Positions 48,916 through 58,552 of a DNA stretch of 62,868 nt are shown here, piece by piece (within the stretch, counting starts at the first letter, position 1; each line of letters begins with the position of its first letter). The stretch is from the NCBI GenBank assembly GCA_902600225.1, contig CACKIH010000006.1:1-62868 (forward strand), given 5' to 3'. The position numbers were made by a program, and so were the translations under genes. The DNA is from an uncultured Alphaproteobacteria bacterium. Lineage in GTDB: Bacteria > Pseudomonadota > Alphaproteobacteria > HIMB59 > GCA-002718135. The notes beneath the pieces are model-generated. The model was not told the DNA's origin and searched no databases. It saw only the letters and a program-made list of their open reading frames with translations.

Positions 48916-49615
48916 TTTTCAATTTTTCTTGTAACATTTGTAAATCTTCCCAAGAATGTTTTTTATACTGAGGAGATCGAAGTAAAAAAGCAGGATGATA
49001 GGACGCTATTGTAGGAATACCTTGTTCTAAATTAAGCGATTTGTATTCATGCCATTTGCCTCTGAGTTTTCCAAGCGCAAGAGGTGTTGATAAAATAGCT
49101 TTTGCTGCAACTCCGCCTAATAGGAAGATAAATTTAGGTTTAATAATATCAATTTGTCTTTGCAAAAAGGGTAAATATTCTAAAATTTCATTATCATTAG
49201 GCGTTCTATTATCAGGTGGTCTCCAATTAACTACATTAGTAATATAAACGTCTTCTCTTTTTAAATTAATGGCCAAAAGCATTTTATTTAAAAGTTGTCC
49301 TGCTTTTCCAACAAATGGAATTCCTTGTTGATCCTCATCTCTACCTGGCGCTTCACCAATTAACATTACTTTTGCGTTTAAGTTACCATCATAAACTACT
49401 AATTTTGTTGCCGTTTTTTGAAGAGAAGATTTATGGTTCTGTAAATCTTTTATAACTTCATCAATTTGAGTTTTTTTATCCCCAGTATCTTTGTTAAAAC
49501 CAGACTGCTCTAATTTTTTCTCATCTTCAAACCAGTTTCTAGGAGAATCCTGAAGAAAGTAGTTTACCCCAGAATTAATTATAAATTCTAAATTTTTTTT
49601 ATTTGATTGATTCAT
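48908..49615 (-). CDS. Family 4-like uracil-DNA glycosylase without cysteines
   Basis: A 235-residue UdgA-type glycosylase: motif 1 GEAPGRDEDQQGIPFVGKAG (87-106), NVVNWRPPDNRTP (127-139) and motif 2 SYHPAFLLRSP near 208. Family 4 enzymes normally hold a [4Fe-4S] cluster on four cysteines; this protein has none. The usual positions read Asn60/Ser63, Trp131 and Tyr147. Trp at the third site is, from memory, common in alphaproteobacteria. Removal of uracil from DNA is still likely, given intact catalytic motifs. First gene of the operon; divergent from the TPR gene over 47 bp. Confidence 0.85.
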   Translation of the reverse strand: MNQSNKKNLEFIINSGVNYFLQDSPRNWFEDEKKLEQSGFNKDTGDKKTQIDEVIKDLQNHKSSLQKTATKLVVYDGNLNAKVMLIGEAPGRDEDQQGIPFVGKAGQLLNKMLLAINLKREDVYITNVVNWRPPDNRTPNDNEILEYLPFLQRQIDIIKPKFIFLLGGVAAKAILSTPLALGKLRGKWHEYKSLNLEQGIPTIASYHPAFLLRSPQYKKHSWEDLQMLQEKLKNE

Positions 49616-49662
49616 GGAAAATTACAATTATCTATTCATAGTGTAACTCTACTATTTTTGAA

Positions 49663-50973
49663 ATGATTAATTTAATTAAAAAACTACAAATTATCTCAAT
49701 TATTTTAATAATTAACTCCAGTTCTTTTGCATTAACTAGTTCATCTTTTCTAATTTCTCAATCAGCTTATGAAAATTATGATTATAGCTCGTCTCTTCTT
49801 AATTTTGATATAGATGAAGTAAATCTATCAGAAGATAGTCTTCTGGATAAAGCTATCGCAGCTATAATTACCGAAGATATAGATTTAGCATCAAAAATTG
49901 CCAAAAATATTTTGACCCAAGATAAAAACAATGCTGAAGCTCTCATAATTACAGCTGCATCATTCTATAAAGAAGAAAAATTTAATAAAATTATCGAGCT
50001 TAGAAAAAATTTAGAACAACCCAGTGAAGTACTAGAATTTATTTTTTTTTCAAATAATACACTTAAAAATGTTGATACTATAAGTAGGGCACTTGTTGAG
50101 ATTGTATCTTCTTCTTATTCGAATAATGAACAAAGACGTTTAAATTATAATTTTTTGTTATTTTATATATCTCTTGCAAAAATTATTGATACTGAAAATG
50201 ATAGAGCAATCATAATAAAAGCTGAGTTATTTGATCAGGTTGGCCAACATCAAGTTGCAGTAGATATATACAAACAAGTAAATAAAAAAAATATTTTTTA
50301 TCTTGATGCACAAAACAATCTTGCTAGGCATTACTTGTTTAATAGTTCTTATGAAGAAGCGGAAGTTCAAATCAAATCTATAGTTGAAAATAATAATAAT
50401 AATTATTCACTTAAACGTGTCCTTGCTGATTTTTATCGCTACAATAAAAAGTTTGACCTAGCATTAAAAATTTATGATGAAATGATTAAAGAAAATCAAG
50501 ATGATCTTTGGAATATATATTACATGAGAGGTATTTGTTATGAAAGAAAAGATAACTGGGAACTCGCAGAAAAAGATTTTTTAAAATCATTAGAACTGCA
50601 ACCAGGTACACCAAATGTATTAAATTATCTTGCATATGGTTGGGTTGAAAGAGATATCAAACTAGATCGTTCGTTAAAAATGTTAGAGGAAGCATATAAA
50701 GCCAACCCTGATAGTTTTTATATTATAGATAGTTTAGCTTGGGCTCATTTTAAAAAAAATAATCTCTCAGAAGCGGCAAGGTTAATGGAAAAGGTAATAG
50801 ATATTGCGCCTGGTGAAGCAATATCTCTAGATCATCTCGGAGATATCTATTATGCTATGAATAGAAAAAGAGAAGCAATTCATTTTTGGCAACAAGCACT
50901 AGAATTGGCTGAACCAGAAGATGAAATAACTGAAGATGTTCAAAGCAAATTAGATAATATTAATGCTGGATAA
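49663..50973 (+). CDS. Exported TPR-repeat protein
   Basis: A 436-residue protein with a signal peptide (IISIILIINSSSFA, cut near 23). It is almost wholly tetratricopeptide helices, best seen at ~245-435 (DLWNIYYMRGICYERKDNWELAEKD, PNVLNYLAYGWVERD, SFYIIDSLAWAHFKKNN, SLDHLGDIYYAMNRKREA). Such proteins precede ispE in many alphaproteobacteria and act as periplasmic scaffolds of unknown partner. It overlaps ispE by 11 bp. Confidence 0.82.
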   Translation: MINLIKKLQIISIILIINSSSFALTSSSFLISQSAYENYDYSSSLLNFDIDEVNLSEDSLLDKAIAAIITEDIDLASKIAKNILTQDKNNAEALIITAASFYKEEKFNKIIELRKNLEQPSEVLEFIFFSNNTLKNVDTISRALVEIVSSSYSNNEQRRLNYNFLLFYISLAKIIDTENDRAIIIKAELFDQVGQHQVAVDIYKQVNKKNIFYLDAQNNLARHYLFNSSYEEAEVQIKSIVENNNNNYSLKRVLADFYRYNKKFDLALKIYDEMIKENQDDLWNIYYMRGICYERKDNWELAEKDFLKSLELQPGTPNVLNYLAYGWVERDIKLDRSLKMLEEAYKANPDSFYIIDSLAWAHFKKNNLSEAARLMEKVIDIAPGEAISLDHLGDIYYAMNRKREAIHFWQQALELAEPEDEITEDVQSKLDNINAG

Positions 50974-51799
50974 AATAATTGAAAAATCACCTGCAAAAAT
51001 TAATTTATTTCTAAAAATTATCAATAAACGGGAGGACGGGTTTCATAATATTCGTACAGGTATTACTTTTATTGACCTCTACGATGAAGTAATAGTTAAG
51101 CCTCATAACAAATTTGAAGTAGAGTATGTAGGCCCTTTTGCACCAAACAAAAAAACATTTGATGACTGTATTATAAAAAAACTTTTCACTTATTTAAACA
51201 TAGATGCACCAAAACTTTTTTTTACTATATCGAAGAATTTCCCTTATCAAGCTGGATTAGGTTCTGCTTCGTCAAATGCTGCGACTGTAATTAAAATTCT
51301 AGAAAACTTAGAATTAATAGTGAAAAAAAATATACTTGAATATGTTGATCTTGGTGCTGATATTCCAATTTTCTTACATCAAAGAGATGCTTTAATACGA
51401 GGTAAAGGAGAATTAATCTCAAATATTCTATATCCAAAATATTATTTCTTAATTATTAAACCAACCTTTACATGCTCAACTAAATTAATGTATGATTCAT
51501 TTCAGCAATCTGATTATGATTTTAATGTAGATTTAGATTTAGAAGAAATAAATGATCAAGATTCAGGTAATGATTTTGAAAAATTACTTAAAAAAACAGA
51601 ACCTGAATTTTCAAAAATTATGAATTATTTAAATAATTTAGAAGATGTAATATTTTCTAGACTTACAGGAAGTGGATCTTGTATCTTTAGTGTATTTCAA
51701 AATAAAACTGAGGCTGAAAAAGCCCAAATACAATTTAACAAGGATTTTCCTAAATTATGGTCGCATTTAGCTGAGAATAATAAGCTAAATTTATTTTAA
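50963..51799 (+). CDS. ispE: 4-diphosphocytidyl-2-C-methyl-D-erythritol kinase
   Basis: A 278-residue GHMP kinase of the MEP isoprenoid pathway. SPAKINLFLKI (~9-19) gives the catalytic Lys, the ATP loop is YQAGLGSASSNAA (~94-106), LGADIPIFLH (~131-140) holds the catalytic Asp, and LTGSGSCIF (~235) is the third GHMP motif. The ATG at 50963 overlaps the TPR gene; its end overlaps the convergent glycosyltransferase by 4 bp. Confidence 0.92.
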   Translation: MLDKIIEKSPAKINLFLKIINKREDGFHNIRTGITFIDLYDEVIVKPHNKFEVEYVGPFAPNKKTFDDCIIKKLFTYLNIDAPKLFFTISKNFPYQAGLGSASSNAATVIKILENLELIVKKNILEYVDLGADIPIFLHQRDALIRGKGELISNILYPKYYFLIIKPTFTCSTKLMYDSFQQSDYDFNVDLDLEEINDQDSGNDFEKLLKKTEPEFSKIMNYLNNLEDVIFSRLTGSGSCIFSVFQNKTEAEKAQIQFNKDFPKLWSHLAENNKLNLF

Positions 51800-53568
51800 A
51801 TATTTTTAAAATTACCATTTTTTTTTAAGATATCAGATAATTTCAATTCAACTTCAAAAAATAGCTTTTCCCAATTATGATTTTCTGTTTGCCTTAAAAT
51901 TTTAACAGATTCATACCATAATGATTTTTCATTTATATTTCGCCAATACCAATGTGGATATTTTTGAACTAATAGCCAAGTAGGAACACCCAATGCTCCT
52001 GCTAAATGAACAATGGAAGTATCTGAAGTTATAATTAAATCTAAGTTTTTCATTATCCCAGCTGTGTCCATAAACTTTGCATCTATGTCTAACTCATTAT
52101 CAAAATTAATAATTTTATTTTTTTTTGAAAAATCTTTAATTTGATCTAAACCATCATTTTTTTGCAAACTAATGAGTTGTAAATTCTTCATTTTTGATAT
52201 TTTTTGAAAATTATTTAATCTAAATGATCTTCCTTCATCAAGACTAGTCCCTTCTTTTCCTTGCCAGGCAATGCCAATATTAAATTTACTTTTATCAATC
52301 CTATTTTCCCATTTTTCAATCCATTGATGATCAATATTTATGTATGAAACTTTCTTTTGAATATTTAATTCATCTACTTCAAAAATTTTTAATAAATCAC
52401 CTAGTGAATATATATAATTAAAATTATCCTTTAAAACTGGCTCACTAGTCAAATGAATTTCTTTATTAAAATTTTTAAACAATACTTTAAGAGATTTTGG
52501 TATTTGAAAAACTACTTTAGCATTATAATTTAAAAGTAATAAAACGTATCTACTTAATAGTATAGTGTCCCCAAGACCCTGATCACAAGTGATAAGTATT
52601 TTCTTATCTTTAATATTCTTAATATCTAAGTTAAGATAATTATTTTTTGCATACTTCCCATTTTGTCTCCATTTATATAAATTTAAACCTTCTTTATAAT
52701 TTCCTGTTTCTAATAAACAAATAGACTTATTGTACAGAATTTGTGAATTTTTAGGCTCAATAATTAATGCTTGATCAAAACATTTTATAGCATCATCAAA
52801 AAAGCCTTGTCTTTTTTTTAGTAAACCAAGGTTGCTAAACGCGTTACTATAATTTTTATTTAAACTAATAGCTAAATTATAATTTTTTTCTGCTTCAGTG
52901 TAATTAAACATTTTTTGCTGACTTACTCCTAATGAGTTAAAGAAGAAGTAATTAGTATTATTTTCTTCAATAGCTTTTTTCAGATATTTGATAGATAAAC
53001 TATAATTATTTATTTTTTGATATATCAATCCTAAATTATAGAATACATCTGCTAAACTTTTTTTTCTATTGATTAGATTTTTAAAAACTTCTATTGCTTT
53101 ATCATAATTCTTTAGTTCAGAATGAATTATTCCATAAATAAGTTCTACATCTTCAAATTTAATTTCTTTAGAAATAAATTCACTTAAAATCTTTTCTGCA
53201 CTTATATATTTTTTTTGTTTAAAATAATTTAATGCTAAATTATATTTTACTGATTTATTTTTTGGATCAATCAAAAGAAATTTTTCTAAAAAAAAATTAC
53301 CATTCTCATAATCTTTGTTAATAGAATAAGATACACCTAAAATATTAAGTATTTGTTTATCGTTTTCTATTTTTTTTGAAGTATAAAGTTTAAGCCCGTA
53401 TTTAATTGCATCTATATAATTTTGTATTCTAAAACTTGATATTGTTAATATTTTTAAAATTTTCTCATCATATTGATTCTTGTTTAATTTTATTGCTAGA
53501 CTGTAAGATTCTTTAAAATTTGAATTATTAAATTCATTAATTATTTTTTTATACAGCTCTAGGTTCAT
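51796..53568 (-). CDS. TPR-glycosyltransferase (GT9/OGT-like) fusion
   Basis: A 590-residue cytoplasmic protein. Residues ~1-300 are about eight TPR units (for example YFFFNSLGVSQQKMFNYTEAEKNY and AFSNLGLLKKRQGFFDDAIKCFDQAL). Residues ~310-590 are a GT-B glycosyltransferase-like domain with ITCDQGLGDTILLSRY (~329), FNIGIAWQGK (~435) and the nucleotide-sugar end TSDTSIVHLAGALGVPTWLL (~512-531). It probably glycosylates a protein or surface carbohydrate; the acceptor is unknown. It overlaps the ligase gene by 4 bp. Confidence 0.8.
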   Translation of the reverse strand: MNLELYKKIINEFNNSNFKESYSLAIKLNKNQYDEKILKILTISSFRIQNYIDAIKYGLKLYTSKKIENDKQILNILGVSYSINKDYENGNFFLEKFLLIDPKNKSVKYNLALNYFKQKKYISAEKILSEFISKEIKFEDVELIYGIIHSELKNYDKAIEVFKNLINRKKSLADVFYNLGLIYQKINNYSLSIKYLKKAIEENNTNYFFFNSLGVSQQKMFNYTEAEKNYNLAISLNKNYSNAFSNLGLLKKRQGFFDDAIKCFDQALIIEPKNSQILYNKSICLLETGNYKEGLNLYKWRQNGKYAKNNYLNLDIKNIKDKKILITCDQGLGDTILLSRYVLLLLNYNAKVVFQIPKSLKVLFKNFNKEIHLTSEPVLKDNFNYIYSLGDLLKIFEVDELNIQKKVSYINIDHQWIEKWENRIDKSKFNIGIAWQGKEGTSLDEGRSFRLNNFQKISKMKNLQLISLQKNDGLDQIKDFSKKNKIINFDNELDIDAKFMDTAGIMKNLDLIITSDTSIVHLAGALGVPTWLLVQKYPHWYWRNINEKSLWYESVKILRQTENHNWEKLFFEVELKLSDILKKNGNFKNI

Positions 53569-55133
53569 TCTATTTTAAATTCTTTTTTAAATTGTTCTAT
53601 ATTTATAACGTCATTAACCAATTTATCCCATCTAATACGATGAATTCTGGGAAAACGCATGGCGACACCTGATTTATGTCTACTGCTGGGGAAGACATCG
53701 TCAAAGGCTACTTCTAAAATAATTTCTTTTTTTACTTCTCTTACAGGACCAAATTTATTGGTAGTATTATTTCTAATAAATTTATCTAAAACTAATAGTT
53801 CTTTATCCGTGTAACCGGAATAGGCTTTTCCTATAGGAACTAATTCATTTTCTTTCCAAACACCAAACGTAAAATCTGAATAATATGATGATCTTTTACC
53901 ATGTCCTCGTTGAGCATACATTAAAATAGCATCAACTAGTTTTGGATTTTTTTTCCATTTGTACCAATACCCCTTTTTTCTTCCTGGCAGATATTCACTA
54001 TTTTTAAGTTTAATCATTACACCTTCATTTAAATCATCATGAACATTATTTTTATATTTTGTTAATTCTTTCCAAGTTTTGAATTTTATAATTAATGACA
54101 AATCAATTTGATTAGTTTTATTTTCTTTTTGAAATTTTTCTAAATATTTTCTTCTTTCGTAAAGAAATAATTTTCTAAGATCTTTTCCTTTATAAAAAAG
54201 AATATCATAAGCTCGGATGAAAACAGGAAACCTTTCTTGAAGATCTTTTGATGCCTTTTTTCTGTTTAACCTTTGTTGTAGATCATTAAAGCTGGAGGGT
54301 TTAAAGTTTCTTCCCACAAGTAATTCTCCGTCAATGACCGCATCACCTTTAGTTTTTTCAATTATTTCTGGGAATGCAGATGATATATTATCACCTGTTC
54401 TTGAGTATAGTGATACAGTTTTTGATGAAACCATTAATTGAACCCTAATTCCATCCCATTTATATTCCGCTTGAAATTCACTAGCATTCAGTCTTTTAAA
54501 ATCTTTTTCCTCATCAATAGGATTAGCAAGCATCATAGGGTGAAATAATTTTTTAAAATCTATTTTTGGTTTTGATGTTTCATTTCTTAACCATTGAAAT
54601 AAATTTTTGTATGGAAATTCTAGACCATGCCAAATTTCTTCAATCTCATTTACAGATTTGTTATACAGATCAGCTAGAGCAGTTTTTACTAATCTTTCAG
54701 AGACTCCAATTCGCAATCCACCTGTGCAAATTTTAATTAAAGTCCATCTTTCGTTATTAGATAGTTCGCTCAAAACTTTACTAAACTCTATATTAATTTC
54801 AGACTTTTTAATTTTTTTTACATTTTCTATTAAGGTAGATAAATTTTGTGATTTACCTTCTTTATTTGTTGGCCAAATTAATGATATTTTTTCTGCTAAA
54901 TCCCCAACATAGTCATATGAGTAATCAAATAAATGTTGATCTACTTGTTCATAGACAAGTTCTTTGAGTTTAGATGCTTTAATAAATTGAAATGAAAGTT
55001 GGTCAGATAAAATTGCAAGTGCATATGCACGGTTGATATCAAGTATTTTAAAATAATCTTGAAGTAATTTAATTTTAGTATTTCGACTTGGTGTTAAAAT
55101 CAAATTGTGAAGTAAGGAAGAAAATTTTTTCAT
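53565..55133 (-). CDS. ATP-dependent DNA ligase of the Lhr/Exo/MPE repair cluster
   Basis: A 522-residue ATP-dependent ligase. The adenylated lysine is Lys225 in EYKWDGIRVQ. An N-terminal DNA-binding helical domain (~1-200) precedes the nucleotidyltransferase core (AVIDGELLVG, EGVMIKLKNSEY) and the OB domain. The C-terminal RFPRIHRIRWDK is typical of these bacterial ligases. It is separate from the replicative NAD ligase LigA. The four genes ligase, exonuclease, Lhr-Core and metallophosphoesterase form a described repair cluster (Ejaz and Shuman). It overlaps the exonuclease by 4 bp. Confidence 0.9.
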   Translation of the reverse strand: MKKFSSLLHNLILTPSRNTKIKLLQDYFKILDINRAYALAILSDQLSFQFIKASKLKELVYEQVDQHLFDYSYDYVGDLAEKISLIWPTNKEGKSQNLSTLIENVKKIKKSEINIEFSKVLSELSNNERWTLIKICTGGLRIGVSERLVKTALADLYNKSVNEIEEIWHGLEFPYKNLFQWLRNETSKPKIDFKKLFHPMMLANPIDEEKDFKRLNASEFQAEYKWDGIRVQLMVSSKTVSLYSRTGDNISSAFPEIIEKTKGDAVIDGELLVGRNFKPSSFNDLQQRLNRKKASKDLQERFPVFIRAYDILFYKGKDLRKLFLYERRKYLEKFQKENKTNQIDLSLIIKFKTWKELTKYKNNVHDDLNEGVMIKLKNSEYLPGRKKGYWYKWKKNPKLVDAILMYAQRGHGKRSSYYSDFTFGVWKENELVPIGKAYSGYTDKELLVLDKFIRNNTTNKFGPVREVKKEIILEVAFDDVFPSSRHKSGVAMRFPRIHRIRWDKLVNDVINIEQFKKEFKIE

Positions 55134-56119
55134 TCTATTTCCTCATCACTTCTTCCTTGGATAGAAAGAGGCTTTGAAACAAGATTTTGTTTCTTACAAT
55201 AATAAACTAATGCATCTTCCTGACCATGCGTAATAAGAATATTTTTCGCTTTTGATTTTTTAATTGTATCTAGTAATTCATTCCAATCACTATGATCACT
55301 AATAACTAGAGGTAATTCAATACCTTGTTGTTTTGCTCTTTGCTTAACTGTCATCCATCCACTTGCCATGCAAATAATAGGATTAGGAAATCTTCTTGAC
55401 CAACGATCCTTTAATGCTGAAGGAGGGGCAATAATTATTTTACCCTCATAAAAGCTTTTATTCTTTGAAGAAACTTTTTCAAACTTTCCAATATTAATTT
55501 TTTCTTTTGAATAATATTGGCATAACTTTTCTAGAGAGCCATGAATATAAATTGTCTCATTATATTTCTGCTGTCGTAAAAGATTCATTACTCTTTGTGC
55601 TTTGCCAAGTGCATACGCACCAACAATATGACAATTATATTTATTTATTTTTACGGATCGTATGAGTTTTTGAATTTCATCTTTGGGATCTGGATGTTGA
55701 AATATGGGTAATCCAAATGTTGCTTCGGTAATTAAAGTATCACATTTAATCAGTTTGAAATTTTTACATGTTTCGTCTTTTCCTACTTTATAATCACCTG
55801 TGATAACTAAACGATGATTATTTTTTTCAATTAAAACTTGAGCACTCCCCAAAATATGTCCTGCAGGGTAAAGAGTAAAATCATAGTTTTTTATTGAATA
55901 TTTTTGCCCGTATCGAAGAGGAGTAAATTTCTTCGCACATTTATCTCCGTAGCGAATTTTCATTATGTCTATTGTCTGCCTAGTCGCAATAACATGATCA
56001 TGTCCAAATCTGGCATGATCTGCGTGACCATGCGTAATAATTGCTGTTTTTTTCGGCAATATTGGATCTATATGTACATTTATATCTTTGATAAATAACT
56101 GATGATTAATAAAATCCAT
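55130..56119 (-). CDS. Ligase-associated MBL-fold DNA exonuclease
   Basis: A 329-residue beta-lactamase/beta-CASP-fold nuclease (SNM1/Artemis relative). The metal motif is HGHADH in IITHGHADHARFGH (~29-42), followed by LYPAGHILGSAQV (~78-90), ITGDYKVGKDE (~100) and SDHSDWNEL (~274). In the Pseudomonas cluster the homologue is a manganese-dependent DNA nuclease. Its ATG at 56119 directly abuts the ATG of the divergent helicase, so the two promoters must lie in each other's coding DNA. It is coupled to the ligase. Confidence 0.88.
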   Translation of the reverse strand: MDFINHQLFIKDINVHIDPILPKKTAIITHGHADHARFGHDHVIATRQTIDIMKIRYGDKCAKKFTPLRYGQKYSIKNYDFTLYPAGHILGSAQVLIEKNNHRLVITGDYKVGKDETCKNFKLIKCDTLITEATFGLPIFQHPDPKDEIQKLIRSVKINKYNCHIVGAYALGKAQRVMNLLRQQKYNETIYIHGSLEKLCQYYSKEKINIGKFEKVSSKNKSFYEGKIIIAPPSALKDRWSRRFPNPIICMASGWMTVKQRAKQQGIELPLVISDHSDWNELLDTIKKSKAKNILITHGQEDALVYYCKKQNLVSKPLSIQGRSDEEIE

Positions 56120-58552
56120 ATGAATATAAATAAATCGAATCCCTTAACATTACACCCCCTAACTAAGTGGATGAAGAAAAAAAAATGGTCTTGGTTTCCA
56201 CATCAAATTGAAACATTCCAGCATGTTCGAAGCGGATCTGATGTTGTTGTATTTGCTCCAACTGGTGCTGGCAAAACTTTAACAGGATTTATTAATCCAA
56301 TAGATGATTTAATTAAATCTAAAAAATATAAAGGTCTTCATACGCTTTATATTTCTCCATTAAAATCTCTTGCAAACGATATTGTGAGAAATTTAGAGAA
56401 ACCTATTAAAGAGCTTGATTTAAATATTTCATTTCAAGTAAGAACAGGGGACACAACACCATATAAAAAACAAAAACAAAAACAAAAACCTCCTAATATC
56501 CTTATTACAACTCCAGAGTCACTTGCATTATTAAATTCGTATGAGAATGCGAAAGAATTTTTTCACAATCTAAAATATATAATAATTGATGAGATACACA
56601 CTTTTTTGGATAATAAGAGAGCTGATCTTCTAAGTTTAAATATTGAAAGATTACAAACTTTCTCTCCAAATTTACAACGAATAGGTTTGTCAGCAACTCT
56701 CAAGAATAAACTAGACGCAAAAAGATGGCTTTGCCGCAAAAAACCAAAAATAATTTCTTATGAAAATTCAGTTTTACCTAAGATTAAAATTCTAGAATCA
56801 AAAGAACGTATCCCTTGGTCTGGTCATATGGCTACGTATTCTATTAATGAAATCTATAAAGAAATAATTAAATCAAAATTAACTATTATTTTTGTTAATA
56901 CGAGGGCGCAAGCCGAATATATGTTTAAAAACTTATGGCTAATTAATAAGAAAAAATTAAAAATTGCTGTTCACCATGGTTCATTAGAAAAAAACTTACG
57001 TTTAAAAGTAGAAAATAATCTTAGCAAAGGATTAGTTGACTGTGTTGTTGCGACCTCTTCTTTAGAACTCGGATTAGATTATGGAGATGTAGAAAAAATT
57101 ATTCAAGTTGGAGCACCTAAAGGAATTAATAGATTATTACAGCGTGTAGGAAGATCAAATCATAATTTAAATACACCTTCAAAAGCAATTTTAGTACCCA
57201 CTAATCGTTTTGAATTTATCGAAGCAAAAGCTGCTATTGAAGAAATAAAAAAAAATAACTTAGATAAAATAGATTTAAAAGAAGGAAGTTTTGATGTTGT
57301 AGCGCAACATATTTTTGCAACAGCTTGTGCGGGGCAATTTGATATTAATGATCTCTACAAAGAAATTATCAAAGCATATCCATACAAAAAATTAAAACTT
57401 AATGACTTTAAACAATTGATTAATCTCATACAAGATGGCGGATATGTTTTAAAAAATTATGATCAATTTAAGAGAATTTTCCAATTGAGAGAAAATAAAA
57501 ATATTTATAAGCTAGTAAATAGAAGAGAAACACGAAAATACCGCATGAATGTTGGAACAATAATTGAAAATCCGATGTTAAAAATAAAACTTGGAACAAA
57601 AACGTTAGGGAATATAGAAGAAGTTTTTATTCAAAATCTTTCTCAAGGTGATTCATTTATATTTGCTGGTCAAATACTAGAATTTCAATCAATGAAAAAT
57701 AATTTAGTACAAGTTAAAAGAAGTAAATCATTAATTTCAAAAATTCCATCATACTCTGGAGGCAGAATGCCATTATCAACAAATTTGGCTAACTCAGTTA
57801 GAGTTTTATTGGCAAAAAGTAATATGTGGGATTTTTATCCAGAGCAAATTACTGAATGGTTAAAAAGACAAAAAAATATATCTAAAATTCCTAAAAAAGA
57901 TGAATATCTAGTAGAACAATTCCCCCGAAAAAAAAATTTTTACACTGTTATCTATACTTTTGCAGGATGGCATGCCAATCAAACACTAGGATTTTTATTG
58001 CTTAGAGGCTTTAAGGAATTTAACTATAAACCTCTAGGTTTTGTCGCAAATGATTATGCAATTGTTTTATGGTCTTTAAAAGAAGTTAAAGAAATTAAAA
58101 CAATTCTAAATTTAGATTTGTTAGATAAACATTTAGATAATTATCTTGAAGAAACTTCAATAGTCAAAAGATTGTTTAGAGATAATGCAATTATATCCTG
58201 TTTAATAGAAAGAAGGTTACCAGGGATGGAAAAAACTGGAAAGCAAGTTTTATTTAGTTCTGATCTAATTTATACAGTTCTCAAAAAAAATGAACCTGAT
58301 CATATTCTTCTAAAATCATCATATGAAGACGCAAAAAAGAATATGATTGATTATGATAGACTTAGAGAAATCTTAAAAAAAATTGATAAAAAAATTATAT
58401 TAAAAAAACTCACAAGTATCTCACCATTGGCTGTTCCAATTATTCTTGAAATAAATAGAGAAAATTTATCAAAAAAGGAAACTGATGAATATATTTTAGA
58501 GGATTTAGAAAATGAAATATTAAAAGAGGCTAATGTACTATCAATTAATTAA
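56120..58552 (+). CDS. Lhr-Core DNA helicase, ligase-associated
   Basis: An ~810-residue superfamily 2 helicase. Walker A is APTGAGKTL (~49-57), the DEIH box lies at ~158-161, SATL at ~195, and motif VI in QRVGRSNHNLNTPS. A winged helix and the Lhr domain 4 follow, with SGGRMPLSTNLA and FAGWHANQTLGFLLLRG. Lhr-Core unwinds 3'-tailed DNA, favouring RNA:DNA duplexes in characterised homologues. The start is uncertain: ATG at 56120 abuts the exonuclease ATG (CATATG), while ATG at 56102 would overlap it by 18 bp. It overlaps the phosphoesterase gene by 20 bp. Confidence 0.88.
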   Translation: MNINKSNPLTLHPLTKWMKKKKWSWFPHQIETFQHVRSGSDVVVFAPTGAGKTLTGFINPIDDLIKSKKYKGLHTLYISPLKSLANDIVRNLEKPIKELDLNISFQVRTGDTTPYKKQKQKQKPPNILITTPESLALLNSYENAKEFFHNLKYIIIDEIHTFLDNKRADLLSLNIERLQTFSPNLQRIGLSATLKNKLDAKRWLCRKKPKIISYENSVLPKIKILESKERIPWSGHMATYSINEIYKEIIKSKLTIIFVNTRAQAEYMFKNLWLINKKKLKIAVHHGSLEKNLRLKVENNLSKGLVDCVVATSSLELGLDYGDVEKIIQVGAPKGINRLLQRVGRSNHNLNTPSKAILVPTNRFEFIEAKAAIEEIKKNNLDKIDLKEGSFDVVAQHIFATACAGQFDINDLYKEIIKAYPYKKLKLNDFKQLINLIQDGGYVLKNYDQFKRIFQLRENKNIYKLVNRRETRKYRMNVGTIIENPMLKIKLGTKTLGNIEEVFIQNLSQGDSFIFAGQILEFQSMKNNLVQVKRSKSLISKIPSYSGGRMPLSTNLANSVRVLLAKSNMWDFYPEQITEWLKRQKNISKIPKKDEYLVEQFPRKKNFYTVIYTFAGWHANQTLGFLLLRGFKEFNYKPLGFVANDYAIVLWSLKEVKEIKTILNLDLLDKHLDNYLEETSIVKRLFRDNAIISCLIERRLPGMEKTGKQVLFSSDLIYTVLKKNEPDHILLKSSYEDAKKNMIDYDRLREILKKIDKKIILKKLTSISPLAVPIILEINRENLSKKETDEYILEDLENEILKEANVLSIN

